In this document: in pieces, positions 9,820 to 18,928 of the stretch
Layout: each line of letters opens with the position of its first letter
Position numbering within the stretch: the first letter of the stretch is position 1
DNA from: Lentzea guizhouensis
Lineage (GTDB): Bacteria > Actinomycetota > Actinomycetes > Mycobacteriales > Pseudonocardiaceae
DNA: 64,000 nt
Direction: 5' to 3'
NCBI RefSeq assembly: GCF_001701025.1
Contig: NZ_CP016793.1
Span: 9,052,001 to 9,116,000 of the forward strand
Notes under the pieces: model-generated
Told to the model about the DNA's origin: nothing
Seen by the model: the letters and a program-made list of their open reading frames with translations, nothing else
The model's database searches: none
Program-made: the position numbers and the translations under genes

Positions 9820-10388
9820 CGCCTCGATGTCCAGTTTCGCGTGGCCCCAGCGGCGCTCCACCTCCTCCGCCTCACGCAGGTCGACAGCCGGCGGGTGCGG
9901 GTCAGGCGTTCAACTGCGGACCACGTTGCTCGGCTCCGCAGATCCCATCGCCGCGGCGATCGGTTTGCTGCGCCCGGACACCGTCGTCGACCCCGGTCTC
10001 CGCGCCGCCGGAGCGTGGGCGGTGCGGTTCGACGCGTTCCCGCACGTGAAGATCCGCGGCGTCGTGCGTGGCGAATGCCGGCTGGCGCTCGACGGACGAC
10101 AGCCCGTACTCCTGCGGGAAGGTGACCGCTGCGGGAAACCGCCACGAACGGCACGTCAAAGCCACCGACCCGCGGAGCACACTGCTCGCACACGTCACGG
10201 ACCTGCTGAGCAACGAGGTCGAGACCAACGCTGTCGGCCGGTCCCTGGTGCTGGACCACCTCGCCCGGATCCTGTTCGTCCACGTGCTCCGCGCCCACGC
10301 CGAACAGACCGACCGGCCCGCGGGCTGGCGGGGAGCGCTGAACGACAACGTTTTCAGCCCGCTTCGAGTCACGAAGGCATCGGCGTGA
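9800..10388 (+). pseudogene. AraC-family regulator remnant (cupin domain, HTH lost)
   Basis: From about 9935 one frame gives the start of an AraC-type cupin ('DPIAAAIGLLRPDTVVDPGL', 'FDAFPHVKIRGVVRGECRLALDG'). Near 10130 the family resemblance jumps to another frame, which gives the end of that domain ('STLLAHVTDLLSNEVETNAVGR', 'LVLDHLARILFVHVLRAHAEQ') up to about 10345. Roughly 40 residues between the halves are missing, and the C-terminal double helix-turn-helix is replaced by ~14 unrelated residues and a stop at 10388. DNA binding must be lost. The region before 9930 has no recognisable coding. Confidence 0.7.
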
Positions 10389-11012
10389 TCAGCCGCTGAT
10401 CACGCCGATCGCGATGCCGAGCATCGCGGTGTTGTAGATGAAGGAGAGCACGCCGTGCGCGAGGATCCGCAGCCGGATTCCGGAGGTGCGTGACTCGACG
10501 TCGGAGACCGCGAAGGTGGTGCCGACGGTGAACGAGAAGTACGCGAAGTCGATGTACGTGGGGTGCTCGGTGCCGGGGAACACCAACAGCTTCTCGGGCA
10601 GGGCGCTGTAGTAGGCCTGCGCGTAGCGGTCGGCGTAGCCGAAGTGCAGGATCGCCCATGCCAGCAGCACGGCGAGCACACCGAGGGCCTTGGCCAGCGC
10701 CGCGGCTTGGGTGCCTTCCTCGATGAGCACGATGGTCAGGCCGGACGTGATCCCGACGAGACTGGTGAACAGGGTGAACAGGGTGCCGCTGCGGCGGCCC
10801 AGCGCGCTCTTGACCCACGCGCCCTGGTCGTCGCCCGCCCGCTTGCCGCGACCGAGGCGGATGACGCGGATCGCGAGGTAGACGATGGCGATGAGGTCCC
10901 ACAACGCGATCCACCTGGTGTCGTTCACCTCCGCCAAGAAGATCGGGATGCCGAGCAGGGCGAGCGTGGCCTCGATGATCCGCGACAGCACGATTGACAG
11001 CCTGAAGCGCAT
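10389..11012 (-). CDS. DUF1345 family membrane protein
   Basis: 207 aa from the ATG at 11012 (GGAAAG upstream). Five or so hydrophobic segments, with the DUF1345 signature 'FVYFSFTVGTTFAVSDVES'-like region (here 'IDFAYFSFTVGTTFAVSD') and 'RILAHGVLSFIYNTAMLGIAI' at the end. Function of the family is unknown; it is an inner-membrane protein. Stands upstream-of-nothing: its stop abuts the end of the AraC remnant on the other strand by one base. Confidence 0.85.
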   Translation of the reverse strand: MRFRLSIVLSRIIEATLALLGIPIFLAEVNDTRWIALWDLIAIVYLAIRVIRLGRGKRAGDDQGAWVKSALGRRSGTLFTLFTSLVGITSGLTIVLIEEGTQAAALAKALGVLAVLLAWAILHFGYADRYAQAYYSALPEKLLVFPGTEHPTYIDFAYFSFTVGTTFAVSDVESRTSGIRLRILAHGVLSFIYNTAMLGIAIGVISG

Positions 11013-11126
11013 GACTTTCCTTTGCGGGAACGGCGTCGTCGTGGGGATGACGACGAGCGGAAGCGACACTGCGGCTGGACCACCGCCTGGCCCCGCGGCC
11101 GGCGGCTCGCGGGGCCAGGGGTGGCG

Positions 11127-11933
11127 TCAGCCCGCAGCGCGGAGGATGAGTTCCGCGACCGCCTTCGGGCGTGAGACCGCCACGGCGTGCGAGGCCCCCT
11201 CGACGGTCACGGTGGCGCGTGAGCCGGCCCGGTCGGCCATGAACTCCTGTGCCCGCAGGGGGATGTTCTTGTCGGCGCCGGCCAGCAGGAACCACGAGGG
11301 GGTGCTGGCCCAGGCGGGTGCGCCGGACGCCTCGTTCAGGGCGGCGTCGCGGATGGGGCGCTGGGTGCTGGCCATGAGGGCGGCCTGGCGCGCCGGCACG
11401 TCGGCTGCGAACTGCTGCCGGAAGAGCGAGGGCTTGATGTACAGGTCCTTCGAGCCGTCGGACAGCGGGACCGGTGCCAGCGTCTCCCCCAGTGTGCTGC
11501 CGGGGTACTTCGCGGCGAGCTGTGCCGCGGCTTCCCCCTGGGCGGGGGCGAAGGCGGCGACGTACACCAGCGCCTTCACCTTCGGGGACCGTGCTTTGAC
11601 GTTGGTGATGACGGCACCGCCGTAGGAGTGGCCGACGAGCACCACGGGGCCGTCGATGGCGGCGAGACGCGCGTCGAGGGCCTCGGCGTCGGAGCCGACT
11701 CCGCGCAGGGGGTTGGCCACGGCGACAGCGGTGAAACCCCGACGCTGCAGGCGCTCGATGACGGGGTTCCAGCTCGCCCCGTCGGCGAAGGCACCGTGGA
11801 CGAGGACGATGGTGGGTTTCTGCCCGGCCGCCGGGTGGGCGGCCACCGCGTTCGAGATGCCGAAAAAAGTGAGGCCCGCGGCGACGACGAACACGGCCAG
11901 CAGAGCGGTGGTGCGGTGGGTGAGCGTGTGCAT
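11127..11933 (-). CDS. Secreted alpha/beta hydrolase
   Basis: 268 aa. Sec signal peptide of about 31 residues (hydrophobic 'ALLAVFVVAAGLTFFGISNAVA', A-x-A cleavage). The mature hydrolase has 'IVLVHGAFADGASW', nucleophile 'VGHSYGGAVI' (Ser) and a terminal 'VEGASHAVAVS' His. It is an exported paralogue of the cytoplasmic hydrolase at 9039-9743. The next hydrolase gene (12776 to 11943) ends 9 bp upstream on the same strand, so the two form an operon. Substrate unknown; small-ester or lactone hydrolysis is typical. Confidence 0.88.
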   Translation of the reverse strand: MHTLTHRTTALLAVFVVAAGLTFFGISNAVAAHPAAGQKPTIVLVHGAFADGASWNPVIERLQRRGFTAVAVANPLRGVGSDAEALDARLAAIDGPVVLVGHSYGGAVITNVKARSPKVKALVYVAAFAPAQGEAAAQLAAKYPGSTLGETLAPVPLSDGSKDLYIKPSLFRQQFAADVPARQAALMASTQRPIRDAALNEASGAPAWASTPSWFLLAGADKNIPLRAQEFMADRAGSRATVTVEGASHAVAVSRPKAVAELILRAAG

Positions 11934-11942
11934 GTCCGGTTC

Positions 11943-12824
<882 letters not shown>

Positions 12825-12854
12825 CTAGGAAACGAGCAGGTCCGATCGCGTCCG

Positions 12855-15557
12855 TCAGACGACGTCTTCGACGTACGTAACCGTCGTACCGCCCAGCACC
12901 GCGGCGAGCTCGCCGCGCGACGTCACGCCCAGCTTCGGGAACATCCGCTGCAGGTGGGTGCTCACCGTCCTGGGCGAGACGTACAGCCGCTCGCCGATCT
13001 CCCGGTTGGTCAGCCCCTGCGCGGCGAGCTGGGCGACGTGCAGCTCCGTGGACGTGAGCCGGTCGACGGCGGCCGGGTCCTGGCGGGGCGAGGACGCACC
13101 CGCCGCGCGCAGCTCCTGGCGTGCCCGCTCCGCCAGGCCGACGCGCCGAGCGCGTCGAAGACCTCGCGCGGCCTGCAGGACGACGCGGGACTCCGAGGGC
13201 CGCCGGTGCCGCCGCAACCACGCGCCCAGGGCGAGGTGCACCCGTGCCCGCTCGAACGGCCAGTCGACGGGGACGGCGTCGAGGGCCTCCGGTAGAGCTG
13301 CTCGGCGGTGTCCGGCGGCTGAGCAGGGCGGCCGAGGCGCAGTCCGCAGAGCAGGGGGTGACGGGGTCGGCTCCGCGAGCGGGTCAGCTCGCGCAGGACG
13401 TCCCGCGCCGCTTCGGCGGAGTCGCTGCGCACGGCCGCCTCGACCAGTTCCGCGACGCCGTAGAAGCGCAGCCACGGGTGGAAAGCGGGGTCGGCCGGCT
13501 CGAAGACGCGCTGCAGGTGCCCGAAGGCGTCGCCGTAGCGCCCCTGGCACAGGGCCGCCTGCCGCGGGCCATCTGCACGATGGCCAGCCGGGCGCGCCGC
13601 TGGGAAGGGCGGTGCGCTCCGCCTCCGCGCCACGCCTCCGCCCGCGGATCACCGCAGACGGCGGCGAGCTGTGCGCGGATGGCGTGCACCATCGCGTGCA
13701 CGAGGGCTGACCGGTCTCGCGGGACAGCTCGGCGGGCCTCCTCGGCCGCGAGGTGACCAGCGCGCACGTCACCGAGCCGGGCGGCGCCGCCTGCACGCAG
13801 GGCCCTGGCCAGCATCGACAGCCGGCCTGCCCGGGCGTCCACCGACCTCGCCGTCAGGCGGCCCGCCAGGGCGGGAGCCCACCGTCACCGCGGCACCGCC
13901 CAGCAGCTGGTCCCCTCGGCGTCCTCGGACGACCGGTCCAGCTGACCGGCCAGTGACTCGAGGACGGCTCGTCCACCCTCGACCGGCGCGCAGTACGCCC
14001 GCAGGGCACCAGGCCGGCGTTGTCCGCGTCCACGGGCATCCGGTCGACGGCGGCGGCGACCCGCCGGCGCGGCCCGGCTCTCCCAGAAGCAGTGCAGGAC
14101 CGCGCCCACAGCATCCGCAGTCCCAGCACGGGCTCACCACCGGCGGCGATCCCGACGGCCAGCTCGGCCAGCTCGGCGGTCGCGGTGCCCTCCCCCTGCG
14201 CCGCCCCCTCGATCAGGGCGATGCCGACCCAGGCCGCACGGCCCTCGTCCCTGACCGAGAGGTCCAGCGAGCGCGCCTGGCCCAGCAGGTGCGCGGCGAC
14301 GTCGCACTGGCCCGACTCCAGGGCGAGCTCGGCCGCGCGCAGCAACCGGCTCGCCCGACGGAGGGGTCCGCGGTCAGCTCCGCCGCTCGCCGCAGCGCTG
14401 CCAGGGCCGCGGCGACACCACGCCCGCAGGCCCTGTCGGCGGTGAGGTCCAGCCCGCGCGCGTGCTCGTCGGGGCCGGAGGTGGCAGCGGCGCGGTGCCA
14501 CGCCTGCCGGTCGGGCTGTCCCTGGAGCTGGAAGGCGAGGCGGCGTGCGCGGCCTGCCGTTCGGCGGCGGTCGCCGGTGGTGCAGCGCCGAGCGGACGAG
14601 CGGGTGCCGGAAGACCATCCCCCAGGACTCCAGCAGGCCCGCGCCGACCGCCGGTCCGAGGGCCTCGACGCCGACCGCGGTCCCGAGCAACCGGGCAGCG
14701 GCGGCGAGGCACTCGTCCATCGTGCCGTCACCGTTGAGGGCCGCGAGGAGGAGGACCGCCCGTGTGTCGGCCGGAAGCCGCGAGACCCGTGCGGTGAAGG
14801 TCCGCTCCAGCCGTTCGGTCAACGGCAGCGGGCCCGGCGTGAGCGCGTACGCGCCACCGACCGACCGCAGCGCGACCGGCAGCTCGGTCAACGCGAGCGG
14901 GTTGCCCGCCGCCTCCACCAGCAGTCGCCGCCTGACCTGCTGCCCCAGGCCGGGGGCCACCGCGTCGAGCAGCCGGCCCGACACCTCGTCCGTCAACGGG
15001 TCCAGGTGCAGCACCGGCAGTCCGGCGCCACCGAGCCGGTCGTCGAGGCTGCGGGTGACGGCGACCAGTGCGAGGGGGTCGGACTCGATGCGCCGCGCGA
15101 CGAACCCGAGCACGTCGAGGCTGGCCCGGTCGATCCAGTGCGCGTCCTCGACGACCACCAGCAGCGGTGCCTGCACCGCCGCGTCCGACAACAGGGTCAG
15201 CGCGGCCAGGCCGACGAGGTAGAGGTCGGGCACGGCCTCGTCGGCGAGTCCGACGGCCGCCCGCAGCGCGGCGCGTTGCGGACCGGGCAGGTCGTCGATC
15301 CCGTCCCGCAACTGGTGGACCAGCTGGTGCAGGCCGGCGCAGGGCACGTCCTCCTCCGACTCCACCCCCACCGCCGTGACCACCCGCGTCCCGCGGTCCG
15401 CGGCCCGTGCCGCCGCCTCGGCGACCAGCGTCGACTTGCCGATCCCGGGGGCGCCGAGGACGACCACCGCGCCGCCCGACCCGGAGGCGGCCTGCTCGAC
15501 CAGGGCAGCCAGTGCACGGCGCTCCGTCTCGCGACCCAGCAGCACCCGTCGTTGCAT
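12855..15557 (-). pseudogene. LuxR-family regulator with AAA ATPase domain (LAL), many frameshifts
   Basis: Start ATG at 15557, preceded by GGAAGAGAG. The first ~315 codons are intact: Walker A 'GAPGIGKSTLVAEAA' (about 35-49), Walker B 'LLVVVEDAHWID', sensor region 'LALVAVTRSLDDRL'. From about 14615 on, the family sequence hops between the three frames roughly a dozen times. Segments such as 'QGQPDRQAWHRAAATS', 'SGQCDVAAHLLGQARSLDL', 'EGGRAVLESLAGQLDRSSED' and 'DPAFHPWLRFYGVAELVE' alternate. It ends in a good LuxR HTH ('TNREIGERLYVSPRTVSTHL') near 13030-12960. All the lesions are indels; no nonsense substitution is needed. Either a decaying gene or a poorly resolved GC-rich stretch. Confidence 0.85.
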
Positions 15558-15702
15558 GCCGTGCTCTCTTCCGTGTACTCCCGCTGCCCTGCGGGGAGTA
15601 TTTGAGCATCAGCTTGAACGTTTCAGGCGCGTGTTGCCCACGGAGGTGGCGCGCTTCACAGCCGGGCCCGATGCACGCTGCCGCATTCGAGTTCGGCGCA
15701 GG

Positions 15703-18021
15703 TCAGCTGGGCGGTGCGAGCCGTGGTGGTGCGAAAGCGAGCACGTCGGGAAGCGGGCCGTCGTGGGGTTCGACGTCGACCAGGACGCTGTGGGCACTGG
15801 GGCCTTGGGACAGACGCGAGCACGGCCGGTCCGCGGTGAGGACGTTCGGGTTGCCGTGGCGGTCCAGTGTCCCGCTCAGGCCCGGCTGGACGGGGTCCCA
15901 CCACGCGCCGGTGGAGAGCTGGACGACGCCCGGCATCACGTCGTCCGAGAGGATCGCCCCCGCGAGACAGCTGCCCCGGTCGTTGTGGACGCGCACGACC
16001 ATGCCGTCCTCGATGCCGCGCGACGCGGCGTCCGACGGGTTGATCGTCACGGGCTCCCGGCCGCGGATCTTCGAAGCGAGGCTGTGGCCGCCGTTGTCGT
16101 ACTGGCTGTGCAGGCGTGAGGCGGGCTGGTTCGAGATCAGGTGCAGCGGGAACCGGTCCGCCAGTTCGGCGCGGAGCCACTCGACCGGTTCGAACCACTT
16201 CGGGTGTCCGGCGCAGTCGTCGTAGCCGAACGAGTCGATCTCCTCGGAGAAGATCTCGATCCGGCCCGACGGCGTGGGCAGGGGGAACTGCCGCGGATCC
16301 GCGCGGAGGGCCTCGAAGCTGCCGGGAAACGGTCCGGTCGAGGGCGGCAGCGCGGCGGTGGAGCTGCGCCAGAAGTCGTCGAAGTCCGGCAGGGCGGCGG
16401 TGTCGCCGAGCTGGGCCCTCGTCTGCTCGTAGAGGTGGCGTACCCACTCCATCTCGGAGCGCGACTCGGTGAACTCCTCCTCGTACCCGAGCCGGGACGC
16501 CAGGGCGGTGAAGATGTGGTGATCGGTGCGCGACTCACCGGCCGGCTCGCGGACCTTCGGCATCGCGACGAGGTGGGGGTCGGAGAACCCGGCGGCGAAG
16601 TCGTCGCGCTCCAGGGTGGTGGCGACGGGCAGGACGACGTCCGCGAACTTGGCCGTCGTGTTCCACCAGGCTTCGTGCACCACCACCGTGTCGGGGATCT
16701 GCCAGGCTCGGGTCAGCCGGTGCAGGTCCTGGTGGTGGTGGAACGGGTTCCCGCCGCACCAGTAGATGAGGCGGAGCTCGGGCAACGTGAGCCGGCTGCC
16801 GTCGTAGTCGATGACCTCACCGGGGTGCAGCAGGGTGTCGGCGATCCTCGCGACGGGGATGAAGTCCGGGACGGGGTTGGCGACCGCGGGGATCGTCCCC
16901 ACGAAGGGGCGGTCCGGAGCGACGCCGGTCGCGTCCATCGTCGCGTAGCCCGCACCCCAGCCGCCGCCGGGCCGGCCCATCGAGCCCGCCATGGCCGCCA
17001 GCACGACGGACATCCAGATCGGTTGTTCGCCGTGGTCCGCTCGTTGCACCGCGTAGTTGACCATGATGAGCGACCGCTGGGCGGTGAGGCGGCGGGCGAG
17101 GTCGGTGATCACGTCCTGGCCGATGCCGGTGATCTTCGCGGCCCACGCCGCGTCCTTGCGGACGCCGTCGAGCTCACCGGTCAGGTAGGAGGCGAAGCGG
17201 TCGAACCCGACGCAGCACCGGCGCAGGAAGTCCTCGTCGTGCCAGCCGTTGACCAGCATTGTGTGCGCGATGCCGAGCATGGCGGCGGTGTCGGTGTTGG
17301 GGACGACGGGCAGCCACTCGGCGTCGAGGAAGCCGGCGGTGTCGCTGCGGATGGGGCTGACGTTCACGAACCGCACCCCGGCCTCGCGGCACCGGCGTTG
17401 CAGGTCCCGCGTCTGGTGCCTGGCCAGCCCGCCGGGGTTGATCTGGCTGTTCTTCAGCGCCAGCCCGCCGAACGCCACCACGAGCTCGCAGTTCTCGGCT
17501 ATCTCGTCCCACATCGGCATGCGGCTCTGGTAGCTCCACGGATGCCCACCGATCACGTGCGGGAGGACGACCTCGAGAGCCGCGGTGCTGTAGGTGTTGC
17601 GGGAGTTGGTGTATCCCCCGCCCAGCGCCAGGAACCGGTGGAGCTGTCCCTGCGCGTGGTGGAACCTGCCCGCACTGGCCCACCCGTAGGACCCGCCGAA
17701 CACCGCGCTGTCCCCGTGCTGCGAGCGAACTCGGCGGAGCTCATCGCTCACCAGCGTGATCGCGTGGTCCCAGCTCACCTCCACGAAGGCGTCGGTGCCC
17801 CTGGCGGTGCCGTCGATGCGCGGCTCGCCGTTCAGCCAGCCCTTGCGCACCGCGGGACGCAACACGCGAGCGTTGTCGTCGGCGGCGGTGACCATTCCGG
17901 GGCCGATGGGCGAGGGAGCGGGGTCATCGGGCCTCGGCTCGATCCGCACCAACCGGCCGGCGTCGACCACGGCGACGAAACTGCCCCAGTGCGTCGCGAC
18001 CGACATGCGTTGTTCCACCAT
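15703..18021 (-). CDS. Molybdopterin-dependent oxidoreductase, BisC/TorA-like
   Basis: 772 aa single-subunit DMSO-reductase family enzyme. No N-terminal Fe-S cysteines are present and no twin-arginine signal, so it should be cytoplasmic like biotin sulfoxide reductase. The Mo-coordinating serine region is 'GGSYGWASAGRFHHAQGQLHRFL'-like around residues 108-128. Cofactor-binding motifs include 'YWCGGNPFHHHQDLHRL', 'VVHEAWWNTTAKFADVVLPV' and 'LISNQPASRLHSQYDNG'. GAGGTG precedes the ATG at 18021. It probably reduces S- or N-oxides; the electron donor is not encoded nearby. Unlike its frameshifted neighbour it is completely intact. Confidence 0.92.
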   Translation of the reverse strand: MVEQRMSVATHWGSFVAVVDAGRLVRIEPRPDDPAPSPIGPGMVTAADDNARVLRPAVRKGWLNGEPRIDGTARGTDAFVEVSWDHAITLVSDELRRVRSQHGDSAVFGGSYGWASAGRFHHAQGQLHRFLALGGGYTNSRNTYSTAALEVVLPHVIGGHPWSYQSRMPMWDEIAENCELVVAFGGLALKNSQINPGGLARHQTRDLQRRCREAGVRFVNVSPIRSDTAGFLDAEWLPVVPNTDTAAMLGIAHTMLVNGWHDEDFLRRCCVGFDRFASYLTGELDGVRKDAAWAAKITGIGQDVITDLARRLTAQRSLIMVNYAVQRADHGEQPIWMSVVLAAMAGSMGRPGGGWGAGYATMDATGVAPDRPFVGTIPAVANPVPDFIPVARIADTLLHPGEVIDYDGSRLTLPELRLIYWCGGNPFHHHQDLHRLTRAWQIPDTVVVHEAWWNTTAKFADVVLPVATTLERDDFAAGFSDPHLVAMPKVREPAGESRTDHHIFTALASRLGYEEEFTESRSEMEWVRHLYEQTRAQLGDTAALPDFDDFWRSSTAALPPSTGPFPGSFEALRADPRQFPLPTPSGRIEIFSEEIDSFGYDDCAGHPKWFEPVEWLRAELADRFPLHLISNQPASRLHSQYDNGGHSLASKIRGREPVTINPSDAASRGIEDGMVVRVHNDRGSCLAGAILSDDVMPGVVQLSTGAWWDPVQPGLSGTLDRHGNPNVLTADRPCSRLSQGPSAHSVLVDVEPHDGPLPDVLAFAPPRLAPPS

Positions 18022-18151
18022 GCGTCACCTCTGCCGCTCGCGTTTCCCGGCCTCGGCCAATGGTTGCTCATGTGGCCGGTGGGTGATGTAGTGCAAAAGA
18101 GGCTTGTCAGACACGTTCGGGTATCTCGCGCCGCACGACCTGTAAGCCGGT

Positions 18152-18192
18152 GTCCGGCCCGCTTCCCCGACCTCGGGTGCGGCGGGCCGGAC
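18152..18192 (-). terminator. Hairpin terminator after the EF-hand gene
   Basis: GTCCGGCCCGC (18152-18162) pairs perfectly with GCGGGCCGGAC (18182-18192). The 19-nt loop can itself pair. It begins 17 nt past the EF-hand stop codon. No clear T-run, as is common in high-GC actinobacteria. Confidence 0.6.
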
Positions 18193-18208
18193 GACATGAC
18201 AAGGCGTG

Positions 18209-18760
18209 TTACGCGGTGACCTTGCCGAACAGGTGGACCGCGGGTGCGTCCGGGTCGTCACCGAAGAAGAACTCCGCGACCGCCTGGTGGTACTCGGCGC
18301 GGTCCAGTCCGCCTGACCCGTCCCGGTCCAACGCTTCGAAGACCGCGGCGCAGTCCTCCGGGGAGACGTTGCCCGTCAGGCTGAAGATCTCCGTGAACTC
18401 CTCCAGGTCGATCCTGTCGTCCCCGTCGAGGTCGATGAGGTCGAAGTAGCAGTCGGCCACGGGCCCGACCTGGTGCGGGTACAGGGTGCGGTCGGCCAGC
18501 GCCCGCTGGAACCCCTCGGTCATCTCCCGCAGGTCGACCTTCCCGTCACCGTCCTGGTCCATCGGTGCGATCACCCCGGTCCAGAACGCCTCCAGCCCCT
18601 CGACGAGCTGGCGGGCAGTCGCGGGCCGCTGCGCGGCCTCACGGGCGGCGACGTACCGCTCGCCCATCAGCCGGACGTCCTGACAGGTGATGACTCCGTC
18701 GCCGTCGACGTCGGCGCTCCGGAACCACTGGCGGTATTTGAGATCACGAACTCCAGTCAC
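18209..18760 (-). CDS. EF-hand calcium-binding protein (calerythrin-like)
   Basis: 183 aa from a GTG at 18760; an ATG at 18832 would add 24 residues with no counterpart in the family. Four canonical EF loops: DVDGDGVITCQD (17-28), DQDGDGKVDLRE (68-79), DLDGDDRIDLEE (110-121) and DRDGSGGLDRAE (145-156). All have acidic residues at positions 1, 3 and 12 except that the first loop ends in Asp. This is the actinobacterial calerythrin/sarcoplasmic-type Ca2+ buffer or sensor, cytoplasmic. It is flanked by hairpin terminators on both sides, so it is a single-gene transcript. TACGGT, 8 nt before the GTG, could be a -10 box for a leaderless message. Confidence 0.88.
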   Translation of the reverse strand: MTGVRDLKYRQWFRSADVDGDGVITCQDVRLMGERYVAAREAAQRPATARQLVEGLEAFWTGVIAPMDQDGDGKVDLREMTEGFQRALADRTLYPHQVGPVADCYFDLIDLDGDDRIDLEEFTEIFSLTGNVSPEDCAAVFEALDRDGSGGLDRAEYHQAVAEFFFGDDPDAPAVHLFGKVTA

Positions 18761-18857
18761 GACCGCGTACCGTAGGCAACCCGGCACGCAGGTACCCGGT
18801 GACACGGCCGCGGCGAAGGCCGGACCATCCATCCAGGTGACACAGGTCCCCAGCTCA

Positions 18858-18896
18858 GGCGGGGCCGCCGACCGCTCCTCGGTCGGCGACCCCGCC
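18858..18896 (-). terminator. Strong hairpin terminator after the RHS gene
   Basis: GGCGGGGCCGCCGACC (18858-18873), loop GCTCCTC, GGTCGGCGACCCCGCC (18881-18896): a 16-bp stem with a single G-U pair. It starts 32 nt beyond the RHS stop codon and separates RHS from the EF-hand gene. Confidence 0.7.
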
Positions 18897-18928
18897 TTCA
18901 GCTGCTGCTCAGCTCCAGACCGGTGGGA

